In this document: positions 5,389-5,661 of the stretch, in pieces
How positions within the stretch are numbered: position 1 is the stretch's first letter
Layout: the number at the start of each line of letters is the position of its first letter
From: Boseongicola sp.
GTDB taxonomy: Bacteria > Pseudomonadota > Alphaproteobacteria > Rhodobacterales > Rhodobacteraceae
Assembly: GCA_013042895.1 (NCBI GenBank)
Contig: JABDPD010000443.1
Span: 1-5,661 of the forward strand
DNA: 5,661 nucleotides
Direction of reading: 5' to 3'
Program-made: the position numbers and the translations under genes
The notes under the pieces: generated by a model
Told to the model about the DNA's origin: nothing
Databases searched by the model: none
The model's input: the letters and a program-made list of their open reading frames with translations, nothing else

Positions 5389-5661
5389 TCACTCCGGGTT
5401 ACGCGTGCGCAGGAATAGATACAGTGGCAAGCCACAACTGACGCCAATGCAATACGTCGCCGGTATGGCTACCAGCGCCAGCCAGTTCTTCCGCACCGCG
5501 GTTTCTGCAATGATCCATACCGTCAACGCAATCGCAGCAATCGTCAGGTCCCAGACAAGTCCATGGGTGGATGCGTTCACATACCAAGCATCAATCAGGC
5601 CGCCCAATCCGGTGCCAGTGTCACGCATATAGGCTACAAAATAGTACATGGGATGGATCGC
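5389..5661 (-). CDS. DUF2834-type small integral membrane protein (5' end outside the window)
   Basis: Ninety codons and a TGA are visible. Hydrophobic segments lie at LVWDLTIAAIALTVWIIAE and LALVAIPATYCIGVSCGLPLYLFL. The pattern of an aromatic followed by WDL, then VWIIAE, then GVSCGLPLYLFLR matches my memory of the DUF2834 family, small proteins of about 105-110 residues with no known function. An ATG ends at 5649 but has no ribosome site, and the frame stays open to the right edge with residues AIHP before that Met. The gene therefore most likely starts beyond 5661, with an N-terminal helix missing here. It is translationally close to rnd (7-base gap), which suggests one transcript but not a shared function. 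Confidence 0.72.
   Translation of the reverse strand, partial: AIHPMYYFVAYMRDTGTGLGGLIDAWYVNASTHGLVWDLTIAAIALTVWIIAETAVRKNWLALVAIPATYCIGVSCGLPLYLFLRTRNPE

Noticed and set aside
5382..5447. Longer RNase D starting at 5447
   Set aside because: The extra 22 residues overlap the DUF2834-type gene in another frame and look like a shadow translation; the ATG ending at 5381 has a ribosome site and begins the conserved part.
1..5661. CRISPR, tRNA, rRNA, insertion sequence, phage, toxin-antitoxin or defence genes
   Set aside because: I looked on both strands and saw no direct-repeat array, cloverleaf, transposase motif, terminal inverted repeats or relevant protein family.

Overview
The window reads as chromosomal DNA of an alphaproteobacterium, most likely a Rhodobacterales/Roseobacter-type marine bacterium. 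The basis is moderate-to-high GC, the alphaproteobacterial flavour of the proteins (short RNase D, long-form HPF, LptC and LptB types), and the gene order rnd-lptC-lptA-lptB-hpf-ptsN. The order assignment is inference from remembered family features; no search was run.

There are two converging blocks. On the + strand, a tandem-domain sulfotransferase occupies 77..1507. Before it, the first 75 bases look like the 3' tail of another + strand gene. Everything from 1504 to the right edge is on the - strand. In transcription order it holds a partial DUF2834-type membrane protein (running off the right edge), a short ribonuclease D, lptC, lptA, lptB, a 201-bp gap, long-form hpf, and ptsN. DUF2834/rnd and lptC/lptA/lptB are tightly packed, with stop codons overlapping the next ribosome binding site or start. 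A 104-bp gap separates rnd from lptC.

Functionally, lptCAB supplies the inner-membrane tether, the periplasmic bridge and the ATPase of the lipopolysaccharide export machine. hpf encodes a ribosome-dimerising hibernation factor, and ptsN the EIIA protein of the nitrogen phosphotransferase system. In many Proteobacteria rpoN sits between lptB and hpf. Here that slot is a 201-bp gap with no sigma-54 gene. It holds a candidate hpf promoter region containing an exact TTAA-N7-TTAAC sequence, the textbook CtrA recognition pattern, and a marginal 38-codon ORF. The sulfotransferase could modify a surface polysaccharide or glycolipid, but its substrate cannot be read from the sequence.

I see no CRISPR array, RNA gene, insertion sequence, phage element or defence system. 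The envelope/stress operon is ordinary. The points worth a second look are the CtrA-like site, the missing rpoN, the fused sulfotransferase and a perfect 11-bp hairpin inside its coding sequence.
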